Source of the DNA: Afipia sp. GAS231
GTDB taxonomy: Bacteria > Pseudomonadota > Alphaproteobacteria > Rhizobiales > Xanthobacteraceae
Assembly (NCBI RefSeq): GCF_900103365.1
Contig: NZ_LT629703.1
Location: 2,108,001 to 2,172,000 of the forward strand
Direction of reading: 5' to 3'
Length of the DNA: 64,000 nt
Position 1 is the stretch's first letter; each line of letters opens with the position of its first letter. Below, piece after piece: positions 44,290-53,138 of this stretch. Below the pieces are notes generated by a model. The model did no database searches and was not told where the DNA came from. It was given only the letters and a program-made list of their open reading frames with translations. The position numbers and the translations under genes were made by a program.

Positions 44290-44392
44290 GCGTCATTCCG
44301 GAATGGTCCGAAGGGCCAGACCCGGAATCTCGATCGAGTGCAATTACCTCTGGATTCCGGGTTCGCACTTCGTGCGCCCCGGAATGACAGTG
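44290..44392. repeat. Palindromic intergenic repeat (GTCATTCCGG...CCGGAATGAC family)
   Basis: CGTCATTCCGGAATGGTCCG opens and TTCGTGCGCCCCGGAATGACAG closes; ACCCGGAATCTCG and GGATTCCGGGTTCGC are inner arms. Same family as 18677 and 53755. Confidence 0.82.
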
Positions 44393-44400
44393 AGAAGTTT

Positions 44401-45576
44401 TTACCGCACCAGTTCCTTCATCGCAGCTTCGAGGCCCTCGATCGTGATCGGAAACATGCGCGTCGAAAACAGCCGGCGGATGATGGTGGTGGATTCCGAA
44501 TAGTCCCAGTGCTTCTGCGCCACCGGATTGAGCCACACCGCATGCGGATAGGTGCGCGTCACCCGATCGAGCCAGACCGAGCCGGCTTCCTCATTGACGT
44601 GCTCGACCGAGCCGCCGGGCACCATGATCTCGTAAGGCGACATCGAGGCGTCGCCGACGAACACCACCTTGTAGTCGTGCGGGTACTTGTGCAGCACATC
44701 CCAGGTCGGCGTGCGGTCGGTGAAGCGGCGCTTGTTCTGCTTCCAGACGCCTTCATACAGGCAGTTGTGGAAGTAGAAATACTCCATGTGCTTGAACTCG
44801 GTCTTCGCCGCCGAGAACAGTTCCTCGACCTGTTCGATATGCGAATCCATCGAGCCGCCGATATCGAAGAACACCAGGAGCTTGACCGCGTTGCGCCGCT
44901 CGGGGCGCATGACGACGTCGAGATAGCCGTGGTTGGCGGTCTCCTTGATCGTATTGTCGAGATCGAGTTCGTCCGGCGCGCCGGTGCGCGCGAACTTGCG
45001 CAGGCGCCGCAGCGCGATCTTGATGTTGCGGATACCGAGCTCGACATTGCCGTCGAGATCCTTGAACTCGCGCTTGTCCCACACCTTCACGGCGCGGTTG
45101 TTGCGGTTCTTTTCCTGCCCGATCCGCACGCCTTCGGGATTGTAGCCCTGGGCGCCGAACGGCGAGGTGCCGGCGGTGCCGATCCATTTGCTACCGCCCT
45201 GGTGGCGGCCTTTCTGTTCCTCAAGCCGCTTGCGAAGCGTCTCCATGAGCTTGTCCCAGCCCATCGCTTCGATCTGCTTCTTCTCTTCCTCGGTGAGGTA
45301 TTTCTCCGCCAGCTTCTTCAGCCATTCGGCCGGAATGTCCGCCTTCTCCATCGCGTCCAGCAGGTTTTCCAGCCCCTTGAACACGGAGCCGAAGACGCGG
45401 TCGAACTTGTCGAGGTTGCGTTCGTCCTTCACCAGGGTGGCGCGGGACAGGTAATAGAAGTTCTCGACCGTCTGATCGGCGAGATCGGCGTCGAGCGCCT
45501 CCATCAGCGTCAGGTATTCCCGTAACGTGACAGGGACCTGAGCGTCGCGCAGCGATGTAAAGAATTGCAGGAACAT
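44401..45576 (-). CDS. CoxE-like VWA-domain protein
   Basis: The product has 391 residues from the ATG at 45576 (MFLQFFTSLRDAQVPVTLREYL, the typical family start). The N-terminal helical part has AEKYLTEEEKKQIEAMGWDKLM and WIGTAGTSPFGAQGYNPEG. The C-terminal VWA-like domain begins KLLVFFDIGGSMDSHIEQVEELF, where the metal site DxSxS reads Asp-Ile-Gly-Gly-Ser. These proteins work with MoxR AAA+ ATPases to insert metals or mature enzymes; a moxR gene lies divergently at 46058. Confidence 0.9.
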   Translation of the reverse strand: MFLQFFTSLRDAQVPVTLREYLTLMEALDADLADQTVENFYYLSRATLVKDERNLDKFDRVFGSVFKGLENLLDAMEKADIPAEWLKKLAEKYLTEEEKKQIEAMGWDKLMETLRKRLEEQKGRHQGGSKWIGTAGTSPFGAQGYNPEGVRIGQEKNRNNRAVKVWDKREFKDLDGNVELGIRNIKIALRRLRKFARTGAPDELDLDNTIKETANHGYLDVVMRPERRNAVKLLVFFDIGGSMDSHIEQVEELFSAAKTEFKHMEYFYFHNCLYEGVWKQNKRRFTDRTPTWDVLHKYPHDYKVVFVGDASMSPYEIMVPGGSVEHVNEEAGSVWLDRVTRTYPHAVWLNPVAQKHWDYSESTTIIRRLFSTRMFPITIEGLEAAMKELVR

Positions 45577-45701
45577 GGAATACAGATTGCCCGCTGGACC
45601 GCTGGCGTCAAGGGCCAGCGCATGCCAGACAGGCCTAGACCGGGAGGGTTTTTCAACTACAATTGAGCCATAAAAGGCTTTTTCCGGCAGGGGAAATATC
45701 A

Positions 45702-45947
45702 ATGGGCATCATTGCGGCACTGGTTATCGGCGCGATCGCGGGCTGGCTGGCCGGACTGATCGTGCGCGGCGCCGGTTTCGGGCTGATCGGCAACATCGTG
45801 ATCGGCATCATCGGCGCGCTGTTGGCGAGCTGGCTGTTGCCGCAACTTGGCGTCAACCTCGGCGGCAGCGCTATCAGGGATATCGTCAACGCCACCATCG
45901 GCGCGGTGATCATCCTCGTCATCCTGTCGTTCATCAGACGCGCCTGA
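45702..45947 (+). CDS. GlsB/YeaQ/YmgE family membrane protein
   Basis: The 81-residue protein is counted from ATG 45702, after a CAGGGGAAA ribosome site. It has three short hydrophobic segments: MGIIAALVIGAIAGWLAGLIV, GLIGNIVIGIIGALLASWLL and VNATIGAVIILVILSFIRR. It is full length for the transglycosylase-associated/GlsB family of stress-induced inner-membrane proteins. It lies between the divergent VWA and MoxR genes. Confidence 0.9.
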   Translation: MGIIAALVIGAIAGWLAGLIVRGAGFGLIGNIVIGIIGALLASWLLPQLGVNLGGSAIRDIVNATIGAVIILVILSFIRRA

Positions 45948-46057
45948 CGAACCTCTTTCACTCCATTGCGACCGCTGAACCGGCAGTCGTTTACGGTTCA
46001 GGCTGCTACAATTCAGGTTATGGCGGCTCAAGAACGAACAACAAGGCAACCAGATAG

Positions 46058-46900
46058 ATGAAATTTACCGGCACCAAGAACTACGTCGCCACCGACGACC
46101 TCAAGGTCGCCGTCAACGCATCCATCGTGCTCGAGCGCCCGCTCCTGATCAAGGGTGAACCCGGCACCGGCAAGACCGTGCTGGCGGAGGAAGTCGCCAA
46201 GGCGCTCGGCGCCCCGCTTCTGACATGGCACATCAAGTCGACCACCAAGGCGCAGCAGGGTCTCTATGAATACGATGCGGTGTCGCGCCTGCGCGACAGC
46301 CAGCTCGGTGATAGCAGGGTGTCGGATATCTCCAACTACATCAAGCGCGGCAAATTGTGGGAAGCTTTCACCCATGAGAAGCGCCCGGTGCTGTTGATCG
46401 ACGAAATCGACAAGGCCGACATCGAGTTCCCCAACGACCTCTTGCTCGAACTCGATCGCATGGAGTTCTTCGTCTACGAGACCGGCGAGAACATCAAGGC
46501 GAGCCTGCGCCCGATCGTGATGATCACCTCGAACAATGAAAAAGAATTGCCGGACGCGTTCCTGCGCCGCTGTTTCTTCCACTACATCAAGTTCCCCGAC
46601 GCCGACACCATGAACAAGATCGTCGACGTCCACTTCCCCGGCATCAAGCATCGCCTGGTGGAAGAGGCGCTACGGATCTTCTTCGAGGTGCGCGAAGTGC
46701 CGGGCCTGAAGAAGAAGCCCTCGACTTCGGAACTGCTCGACTGGCTGAAGCTGCTGCTCAACGAGGACATCACCCCGGAGATGCTGAGGGAGCGTGATCC
46801 GCGCAAGCTGATCCCGCCGCTGCACGGCGCGCTGCTCAAGAACGAGCAGGACGTGCATCTGTTCGAGCGGCTGGCGTTCCTCAGCCGCCGCGAAGTGTAA
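46058..46900 (+). CDS. MoxR-family AAA+ ATPase
   Basis: The 280-residue ATPase has Walker A GEPGTGKTVLAEE (about residue 33), Walker B VLLIDEIDKAD and sensor 1 MITSNNEKELPDAFLRRC with the arginine finger. It starts MKFTGTKNYVATDDLKVAVNAS. The C-terminal part LLKNEQDVHLFERLAFLSRR is typical. It acts as a chaperone-like ATPase with a VWA partner, probably the CoxE-like protein at 44401. A terminator follows. Confidence 0.93.
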   Translation: MKFTGTKNYVATDDLKVAVNASIVLERPLLIKGEPGTGKTVLAEEVAKALGAPLLTWHIKSTTKAQQGLYEYDAVSRLRDSQLGDSRVSDISNYIKRGKLWEAFTHEKRPVLLIDEIDKADIEFPNDLLLELDRMEFFVYETGENIKASLRPIVMITSNNEKELPDAFLRRCFFHYIKFPDADTMNKIVDVHFPGIKHRLVEEALRIFFEVREVPGLKKKPSTSELLDWLKLLLNEDITPEMLRERDPRKLIPPLHGALLKNEQDVHLFERLAFLSRREV

Positions 46901-46914
46901 TTGCGGCCCAACGG

Positions 46915-46946
46915 CGCCAGAACCCCGGTTCTGGCGTTTCGTTTTC
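46915..46946 (+). terminator. Terminator after moxR
   Basis: CGCCAGAACCCCGGTTCTGG CG forms a 10-bp stem followed by TTTCGTTTTC, 14 bases past the stop codon. Confidence 0.85.
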
Positions 46947-46992
46947 AAGGGCGAAAGACCATCAAACGCGACAGACAAGAAGAACAGGGAAG

Positions 46993-48498
46993 ATGAACGT
47001 TCAAACCCAGATCGACAAGACCTTGCCCCGTGCCACCGAGCATTTCGACGTCCTGATCGCGGGCGCCGGCATCTCCGGCGTCGGTGCGGCCTATCACCTC
47101 GCCAAGCAGTGTCCGGGAACGAGCTTCGTTGCGCTCGAAACCCAGAAGACGTTCGGCGGCACCTGGAGTACCCATCGCTATCCCGGGATCCGCTCCGACA
47201 GCGACCTGCACACCTTCGGCTACAGCTTCAAGCCGTGGACCAGCGCGCCGATCGCCAGCGCCGCCGAGATTTTGAAGTACATGGGCGAAGTGATTGAGGA
47301 GAACGATCTCGGCCGCCATATCCGCTACCAGCACACCATCACCGCGGCGAAATGGTCGAGCGCGGAAAACCTCTGGACCATCGATGCGGTGCGCAACGAT
47401 ACCGGCGAGCAGCTTCGCTTCACCACCAATTTCTTCTGGATGTGCCAGGGCTACTACCGCCACACCGAAGGCTATACGCCGGAGTGGAAGGACATGGCCA
47501 AATTCAAGGGCCCGGTCATCCACCCGCAGAAGTGGCCGGAAGATCTCGATTACAAGAACAAGCGCGTGATCGTGATCGGCTCCGGCGCCACCGCTGCGAC
47601 GCTGATCCCGGCGATGGCCAAGGACACGGCGCACATCACCATGCTGCAGCGCTCGCCGACCTATTTCCGCACCGGGCGCAACGCGATCGAGATCGCCGAA
47701 ACGCTGCGCCAGTTGCAGGTGGATGAAAAGTGGATTCACGAAATCACCCGGCGCAAGATCCTGTTCGACCAGGACGCCTTCACCCGCAAGACGTTCGAGG
47801 AGCCGGAAGCCGCCAAGAAGGACCTGCTGTCGGCGGTCGAGGCCTATCTCGGCAAGGACTACGACATCGCCACCCACTTTACGCCAAGGTACCGGCCGTG
47901 GCGGCAGCGCATCGCCTTCATTCCCGACGGCGACCTGTTCCAGGGCATCAAGTCCGGCAAGGCCTCCGTCGTCACCGACGAAATCGAGCGCTTCACCGAG
48001 AAGGGCATCCTGCTGAAATCCGGCAAGGAACTCGAAGCCGACATCATCATCACCGCGACCGGCTTCAACCTCTCGGCCAATGGCGACATCGACTTCGCGG
48101 TCGACGGCAAGAAGCTCGATTTCGCCGATACCGTGACCTATCGCGGCATGATGTTCACCGGTGTGCCGAACCTGGTCTGGGTGTTCGGCTATTTCCGCGC
48201 CAGTTGGACGCTGCGGGTCGACCTGGTCGCCGATTTCGTCTGCCGGATGCTCGCGCACATGAAGCAAACCGGCGTGAAGAAGGTCACGGCGGAACTTCGC
48301 GCCGAAGACCACAACATGCCGCTGCTGCCGTGGATCGATCCGGAGAACTTCAACCCCGGCTACATGATGCGCGGCATGCACCTGATGCCCAAGCGCGGCG
48401 ACAAGCCGGAATGGCAACACAACCAGGACTACTGGGCGGAAAAGGACGAATTTCCGAACATCGACCTGAAGGACAAGACCTTCGTGTACGGCGCCTGA
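46993..48498 (+). CDS. FAD-dependent monooxygenase, Baeyer-Villiger type
   Basis: The 501-residue enzyme has an FAD motif IAGAGISGVGAAYHLA (about residues 21-36) and the fingerprint FKGPVIHPQKW (residues 171-181, FxGxxxHxxxW). An NADPH motif VIGSGATAATLIPAM follows. It inserts oxygen next to a carbonyl using NADPH and O2. Substrates are often ketones or alkyl chains. It has its own terminator and no co-transcribed partner, but begins the catabolic stretch running to 54.8 kb. Confidence 0.92.
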   Translation: MNVQTQIDKTLPRATEHFDVLIAGAGISGVGAAYHLAKQCPGTSFVALETQKTFGGTWSTHRYPGIRSDSDLHTFGYSFKPWTSAPIASAAEILKYMGEVIEENDLGRHIRYQHTITAAKWSSAENLWTIDAVRNDTGEQLRFTTNFFWMCQGYYRHTEGYTPEWKDMAKFKGPVIHPQKWPEDLDYKNKRVIVIGSGATAATLIPAMAKDTAHITMLQRSPTYFRTGRNAIEIAETLRQLQVDEKWIHEITRRKILFDQDAFTRKTFEEPEAAKKDLLSAVEAYLGKDYDIATHFTPRYRPWRQRIAFIPDGDLFQGIKSGKASVVTDEIERFTEKGILLKSGKELEADIIITATGFNLSANGDIDFAVDGKKLDFADTVTYRGMMFTGVPNLVWVFGYFRASWTLRVDLVADFVCRMLAHMKQTGVKKVTAELRAEDHNMPLLPWIDPENFNPGYMMRGMHLMPKRGDKPEWQHNQDYWAEKDEFPNIDLKDKTFVYGA

Positions 48499-48525
48499 AG
48501 CCAGCCGGCCTCGACGCCGAATTTC

Positions 48526-48558
48526 GAAACCGCTCCTTCGGGAGCGGTTTTTTTATAC
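48526..48558 (+). terminator. Terminator after the monooxygenase gene
   Basis: AAACCGCTCCTTCGGGAGCGG TTTTTTT is a compact hairpin with a tetraloop and a run of seven Ts, 28 bases after the stop. Confidence 0.92.
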
Positions 48559-48583
48559 CTTTCTTTCCAAAATGATCTATAAT

Positions 48584-48656
48584 TTGTATACCGAATAGGC
48601 CATTTGTGTCGAAAAATCGAATTTTTTATCGACTTTCCAGCCGTTTCTGTATACAA
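48584..48656 (+). promoter_or_regulatory. Paired GntR-type operator sites upstream of the Rieske oxygenase gene
   Basis: TTGTATACCG (48584-48593) and CTGTATACAA (48647-48656) share the core TGTATAC, and together fit the FadR-subfamily GntR half-site pattern (TNGTnnnACNA). They lie 63 bases apart before the vanA-like start at 48690, and the FCD-type GntR gene is the next gene in the operon. The AT-rich stretch between them should hold the promoter. Confidence 0.6.
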
Positions 48657-48689
48657 CTTGCACCCATAGATCAGTATGGGAGTGCAGCC

Positions 48690-49736
48690 ATGCCCACCTT
48701 TTTTCCGCTCAATGCCTGGTATGCCGCCGCCTGGGACGTCGATCTCAAGCACGCGCTGTTTCCGCGCACGATCTGCGGCAAGCATGTCGTGATGTACCGC
48801 CAGTCCAACGGCCAGGTCAGCGCGCTGGAAGATGCCTGCTGGCATCGTCTGGTGCCGCTGTCCAAGGGACGGCTCGACGGCGACACCGTGGTCTGCGGCT
48901 ATCATGGTTTGAAATACAACGCGCAGGGCCGCTGCACTTTCATGCCCTCGCAGGAGACCATCAACCCGTCGGCCTGCGTGCGCGCCTATCCGGTGGTCGA
49001 ACGGCATCGTTTCATATGGCTGTGGATGGGCGATCCGGCGCTCGCGGACCCTGCGCTGGTGCCGGACATGCACTGGAACGACGACCCGGCCTGGGCCGGC
49101 GACGGCAAGACCATTCACGTGAAGTGCGATTATCGTCTCGTGGTCGACAATCTGATGGACCTCACCCACGAGACCTTCGTGCACGGCTCCAGCATCGGCA
49201 ACGAGCACGTCGCCGAAGCCCCGTTCGACGTCACCCACGGCGACAAGACGGTGACGGTCACGCGCTGGATGCGCGGCATCGAGGCGCCGCCGTTCTGGGC
49301 GGCGCAATTGCAGAAACCCGGCCCGGTCGACCGCTGGCAGATCATCCACTTCCAGGCGCCCGGCACCGTCAACATCGACGTCGGCGTCGCGCCCGCAGGA
49401 ACCGGCGCGCCGGAGGGCGACCGCTCGCAGGGCGTCAACGGCTTCGTGCTCAACACCATGACCCCGGAGACCGAAACCACCTGCCACTATTTCTGGGCGT
49501 TCGCGCGCAATCACCGCATCACCGAACAGAAGCTCACCACCGAAATCCGCGAAGGCGTTGCCGGCATCTTCAAGGAGGATGAAATCATCCTCGAAGCGCA
49601 GCAGCGCGCGATGGACGCGAACCCGGACCGCACCTTCTACAACCTCAACATCGACGCCGGCGCGATGTGGGCGCGGCGGGTGATCGACAAGATGGTGGCG
49701 CGCGAAACCGCCCCGCACGTCCAGGCCGCGGAGTAA
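48690..49736 (+). CDS. Rieske oxygenase, vanillate O-demethylase alpha-subunit-like
   Basis: The 348-residue protein is counted from ATG 48690 after TATGGGAG. The Rieske 2Fe-2S site is CWHRLVPLSKG then CGYHGLKYN (Cys-x-His and Cys-x-x-His). The mononuclear iron site is DNLMDLTHETFVHG (Asp/His/His). This matches VanA-type oxygenases that demethylate aromatic methyl ethers or hydroxylate small aromatics. It is first in an apparent operon with the GntR regulator (3 bases on) and vanB-like reductase. True substrate unknown. Confidence 0.9.
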   Translation: MPTFFPLNAWYAAAWDVDLKHALFPRTICGKHVVMYRQSNGQVSALEDACWHRLVPLSKGRLDGDTVVCGYHGLKYNAQGRCTFMPSQETINPSACVRAYPVVERHRFIWLWMGDPALADPALVPDMHWNDDPAWAGDGKTIHVKCDYRLVVDNLMDLTHETFVHGSSIGNEHVAEAPFDVTHGDKTVTVTRWMRGIEAPPFWAAQLQKPGPVDRWQIIHFQAPGTVNIDVGVAPAGTGAPEGDRSQGVNGFVLNTMTPETETTCHYFWAFARNHRITEQKLTTEIREGVAGIFKEDEIILEAQQRAMDANPDRTFYNLNIDAGAMWARRVIDKMVARETAPHVQAAE

Positions 49737-49739
49737 GCC

Positions 49740-50492
49740 ATGAGCGACCGCGACGTCGAACGCTCCGTCTCGCAGACCGTGCGGGCGCAACTCGCGCTGC
49801 GCGACATGATCCTGTCCGCTCAGTTGCGGCCGGGCGAACGTATTTCCGAACTGCAGGCGGTCGACATAACAGGCGTGTCGCGCACCCCGGTGCGGCTGGC
49901 GCTGGTCCGGCTCGAGGATGAGGGCCTGCTGCAGGCGATCCCCTCCGGCGGCTTCATGGTCAAGGCCCTCACCGAGCGGGACATCCTGGATTCGATCGAG
50001 CTGCGCGGCACGCTGGAAGGCCTTGCCGCCCGCTTCGCCGCCGAGCGCGGCGTCAGCGCCCGCAGCCTCGAGCCGCTGAAGGAGTGCCTCGCCGACATCG
50101 ATCAGCTGGTGCGGCAGGATCCGATCTCGGTCGAGGCCTTTTCGGCCTATGTGACGATGAACGCACGCTTCCACGCCATTCTCAACGAACTGTCCGCCAG
50201 CGCGCCGCTGATCCGCGAGATCGACCGCGTCTCGGCGCTGCCGTTCGCTTCGCCAAGCGGCTTCGTGATGGCGCAGTCGGCGCTGCCCGAGGCGCATCAG
50301 ATCCTGCTCATCGCGCAGGATCATCACCGCGTCGTGGTCGACGCCATCGAGAATCGCGAGGGCGCGCGCGCCGAAGCCATCATGCGCGAGCACTCCCGGC
50401 TTGCCGCACGCAATCTGCGGCTGGCGCTGCGCAACCGCGCGCATCTCGACCTGTTGCCCGCGCTCGCTTTGCTCAAATCGTCCGCCGACTAG
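49740..50492 (+). CDS. GntR-family regulator, FCD (FadR) subfamily
   Basis: The 250-residue regulator has a winged helix at residues 10-78 (LRDMILSAQLRPGERISELQ, GVSRTPVRLALVRLEDEGLL) and an FCD ligand/metal domain with ELRGTLEGLAARFAAERG, NARFHAILNELSASAPL and two His in AQDHHRVVVDAI and MREHSRLAA that usually bind metal. It sits between the oxygenase and reductase genes, starting 3 bases after the oxygenase stop. It likely represses the operon through the TGTATAC sites until the substrate arrives. Confidence 0.93.
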   Translation: MSDRDVERSVSQTVRAQLALRDMILSAQLRPGERISELQAVDITGVSRTPVRLALVRLEDEGLLQAIPSGGFMVKALTERDILDSIELRGTLEGLAARFAAERGVSARSLEPLKECLADIDQLVRQDPISVEAFSAYVTMNARFHAILNELSASAPLIREIDRVSALPFASPSGFVMAQSALPEAHQILLIAQDHHRVVVDAIENREGARAEAIMREHSRLAARNLRLALRNRAHLDLLPALALLKSSAD

Positions 50493-50501
50493 GGAGCCGC
50501 C

Positions 50502-51479
50502 ATGCGCTTTGCCGAGCAATGGAGCTGGTGCACCGTGGATGATATCCGCGACGTGACGCCTACGATCCGCGAATTCCGCTTGCGTCCCGACCACGGCCAG
50601 GTGCCGCCCTGCCCGCCCGGCAGCCATATCGGCGTCACCGTGCTGATCGACCGACAGCCGGCCCGGCGGTCCTACTCGCTGGTGGCGAACGACGATCCCG
50701 GCACCTATCGCATCGCGGTGCGGCTGGCGCCGGACAGCCGCGGCGGCTCGCGCGGCATGTGGAATTTGAATGCGGGTGCGCGGATCGAAATTTCCAGCCC
50801 GGCATCGCTGATCGAGATCGACTGGAGCCGGAAAAATTATTGCCTGATCGCGGGCGGCATCGGCATCACCCCGATCACCGGCATTGCCACCGCATTGCGC
50901 CGCCGGAACGTCGATGCAACCCTGCACTATGCCGTGAAGTCGCGCGGCGACGCCGCGTTCCTCGACGAGTTGTCCGCGTTGCTCGGCGACCGGCTGACCG
51001 TGCACGCCGGCGATGAGGGCGAGCGGATCGATCTCGAAGCCACCTTCCACGCCTTGCCCGCTGACACGATCGCCGTGATGTGCGGACCGATGCGGATGCT
51101 GGAGGCCGCGCGGCGCGCCTGGAACGACGCCGGCCGCGCACCGGCCGACCTGCGCTACGAGACCTTCGGCTCGAGCGGCCTGCTCCCGACCGCCGAATTC
51201 CGCGTGCGGCTGAAGGACTCCGACACCGAGCTCGTGGTTTCGCAGACGAGTTCGATGCTCGACGCGCTCAACAGCGCCGGCTTCGAGGTGATGTCGGACT
51301 GCCAGCGCGGCGAATGCGGCGTCTGCGCCGTCGATGTCATTGCGGTCGACGGCGAGATCGATCATCGCGACGTCTTCTTCAGCGATGCGCAGAAGCGTGA
51401 CAACCACAAGATCTGCCCTTGCGTATCGCGCGCGATCGGCGTCGTCACCATCGACACGCTGTATCGGCCGGAAGTTTAG
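50502..51479 (+). CDS. Vanillate demethylase reductase-like (PDR/VanB family)
   Basis: The 325-residue reductase has an N-terminal FMN-binding domain (RQPARRSYSLVAND), an NAD-binding domain (YCLIAGGIGITPITGIA, VMCGPMRMLEAAR) and a C-terminal plant-type 2Fe-2S domain with CQRGECGVCAVDV and a later KICPCVSRA. It passes electrons from NADH to the Rieske oxygenase encoded two genes upstream. Start ATG follows AGGGAGCCGCC. Confidence 0.93.
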   Translation: MRFAEQWSWCTVDDIRDVTPTIREFRLRPDHGQVPPCPPGSHIGVTVLIDRQPARRSYSLVANDDPGTYRIAVRLAPDSRGGSRGMWNLNAGARIEISSPASLIEIDWSRKNYCLIAGGIGITPITGIATALRRRNVDATLHYAVKSRGDAAFLDELSALLGDRLTVHAGDEGERIDLEATFHALPADTIAVMCGPMRMLEAARRAWNDAGRAPADLRYETFGSSGLLPTAEFRVRLKDSDTELVVSQTSSMLDALNSAGFEVMSDCQRGECGVCAVDVIAVDGEIDHRDVFFSDAQKRDNHKICPCVSRAIGVVTIDTLYRPEV

Positions 51480-53113
51480 GCCGGCAACTTCACGGCTTCC
51501 GGCGACGTCTTGCCGCGGATCATGTCGGAGGCCTTGTCGGCGATCATCAGGGTCGAGGCGTTGAGGTTGGCCGAGATCATCCGCGGCATGATCGAGGCAT
51601 CGACCACGCGCAGGCCCTCAAGCCCGTGCACGCGCAACTGGTCGTCGACCACGGCCCATTTGGCGTCCGCCGGTCCCATCCGGCAGGTGCAGCCGGGATG
51701 GAACGTGGTGGTGCCGCGCTCGGTGACGGCGGCGAGGAATTCGTCGTCGCTCTGCACCTTCGGTCCCGGGAAATCTTCATAGGCGTAATATTGCGACAGC
51801 GGCGCGGAGGCCATCAGCCGGCGCGCCAGCTTCATGCCGGCGACGACGACGCGGCGGTCGAGTTCCTCGACCAGATAATTGGTCTGGATGATCGGCGGCG
51901 TAAACGGATCGGCCGAACGGAGACGGACATAGCCGCGGCTTTCGGGCCGCTGCTGCCAGGATGCGATGGTCATGCCGGGCTCGTCCTCGAGCTGGCCCTG
52001 CACGCCTTCCTTGTAACTCGCGGGCGTGAACGTCAATTGCAGGTCGGAGCTCTCGGTGGTCTCGCCGGAGTGCCAGAAGCAATAGACCATGGTCGGCGAC
52101 AGCGAGAGCAGGCCGCGGCGCGTGGTGGCCCATTTCAACGCCTCGACCCAGAGGCTGAGGCCGCGCCGCATTTCATTGATGGTCCGGATGTTCTTGACGC
52201 GCGCGACCGTGCGCGGCGCGTAATGGTCCTGCAGGCCTTCGCCGACACCCGGCAGTGCGTGACGCACCTCGATGCCGAGCGAGCCCAGCAATTCCGGCGA
52301 GCCGACGCCGGACAATTGCAGCACCTGCGGCGAATTATAGGTGCCGCCGGACAGGATGACTTCCTTGGCCGCGCGCACCTCGACCGGCGCGCCGCCCTTG
52401 CCGCCCCTCAGGTAGCGCACGCCGACCGCGCGCTTGCCTTCGAAAATGATGTTGGTGACATGTGCGTGCGTCCGCACATCGACGTTGCCCCGCTTCACCG
52501 CCGGATGCAGGAATGCCTTCGCTGCACTCATGCGCAGGCCGTTCTCGATCGTGCGCTGGCAGTACGACACCCCCTCCTGGATCGCGCCGTTATAATCGGG
52601 ATTTCTGGGGATGCCGAGACTGACGGCCCCCTCCATGAACGCTTCGCACAGCGGATCCTGCCAATCCATGGTCGTGACGGTCAGATTGCCGTCGCGCCCG
52701 CGAAACGTTTCGTCGCCTTCACCGATCCGCCGTTCCAGCCGCTTGAAGTAGGGCAGGATATCTGGATAGCCCCAGCCGCGATTGCCGAGCTGCGCCCAGG
52801 TGTCGAAGTCCTGGCGCTGGCCGCGGTTGTAGATGTGGCCGTTGATCGAGGACGAACCGCCGAGCGTCTTGCCGCGCGGCGCGTAGATGCTGCGGCCGCC
52901 GGTCCACGGGCCGACCTCCTGCTGATAGGCCCAGTTGATGCTCTTCATATGGAACGTCTTGATGAAGCCGGCCGGCAGATGGATGTAGGGATGCCAGTCC
53001 GTCGGCCCCGCTTCGAGTACGCAGACGCGAGTCGAGGAATCTTCGCTGAGCCGGTTGGCGAGCACACTGCCCGCGGAGCCCGCGCCGATGATCACGTAAT
53101 CGAACGTTTCCAT
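51476..53113 (-). CDS. GMC-family FAD oxidoreductase (choline/alcohol dehydrogenase-like)
   Basis: The 545-residue enzyme has the FAD motif IIGAGSAGSVLANRLSED (residues 7-24), GKTLGGSSSINGHIYNRGQ (GMC signature 1), GGTYNSPQVLQLSGVG (signature 2) and the catalytic His in TFHPGCTCRMGP near the end, with NLNASTLMIADKASDMI. It oxidises primary alcohols, choline or alkyl alcohols to aldehydes. It overlaps the vanB-like gene by 4 bases at the 3' ends. The GNAT gene lies upstream on the same strand. Confidence 0.93.
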   Translation of the reverse strand: METFDYVIIGAGSAGSVLANRLSEDSSTRVCVLEAGPTDWHPYIHLPAGFIKTFHMKSINWAYQQEVGPWTGGRSIYAPRGKTLGGSSSINGHIYNRGQRQDFDTWAQLGNRGWGYPDILPYFKRLERRIGEGDETFRGRDGNLTVTTMDWQDPLCEAFMEGAVSLGIPRNPDYNGAIQEGVSYCQRTIENGLRMSAAKAFLHPAVKRGNVDVRTHAHVTNIIFEGKRAVGVRYLRGGKGGAPVEVRAAKEVILSGGTYNSPQVLQLSGVGSPELLGSLGIEVRHALPGVGEGLQDHYAPRTVARVKNIRTINEMRRGLSLWVEALKWATTRRGLLSLSPTMVYCFWHSGETTESSDLQLTFTPASYKEGVQGQLEDEPGMTIASWQQRPESRGYVRLRSADPFTPPIIQTNYLVEELDRRVVVAGMKLARRLMASAPLSQYYAYEDFPGPKVQSDDEFLAAVTERGTTTFHPGCTCRMGPADAKWAVVDDQLRVHGLEGLRVVDASIMPRMISANLNASTLMIADKASDMIRGKTSPEAVKLPA

Positions 53114-53138
53114 TTTTTCTTTTCTGGCGCGGCTAACG

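Noticed and set aside
48429..51407. 992-codon open frame on the minus strand
   Set aside because: It lies exactly opposite the Rieske oxygenase, GntR and reductase genes, which have clear motifs. Its own sequence is His/Arg/Ala-rich with no domain, the usual mirror of high-GC coding DNA.
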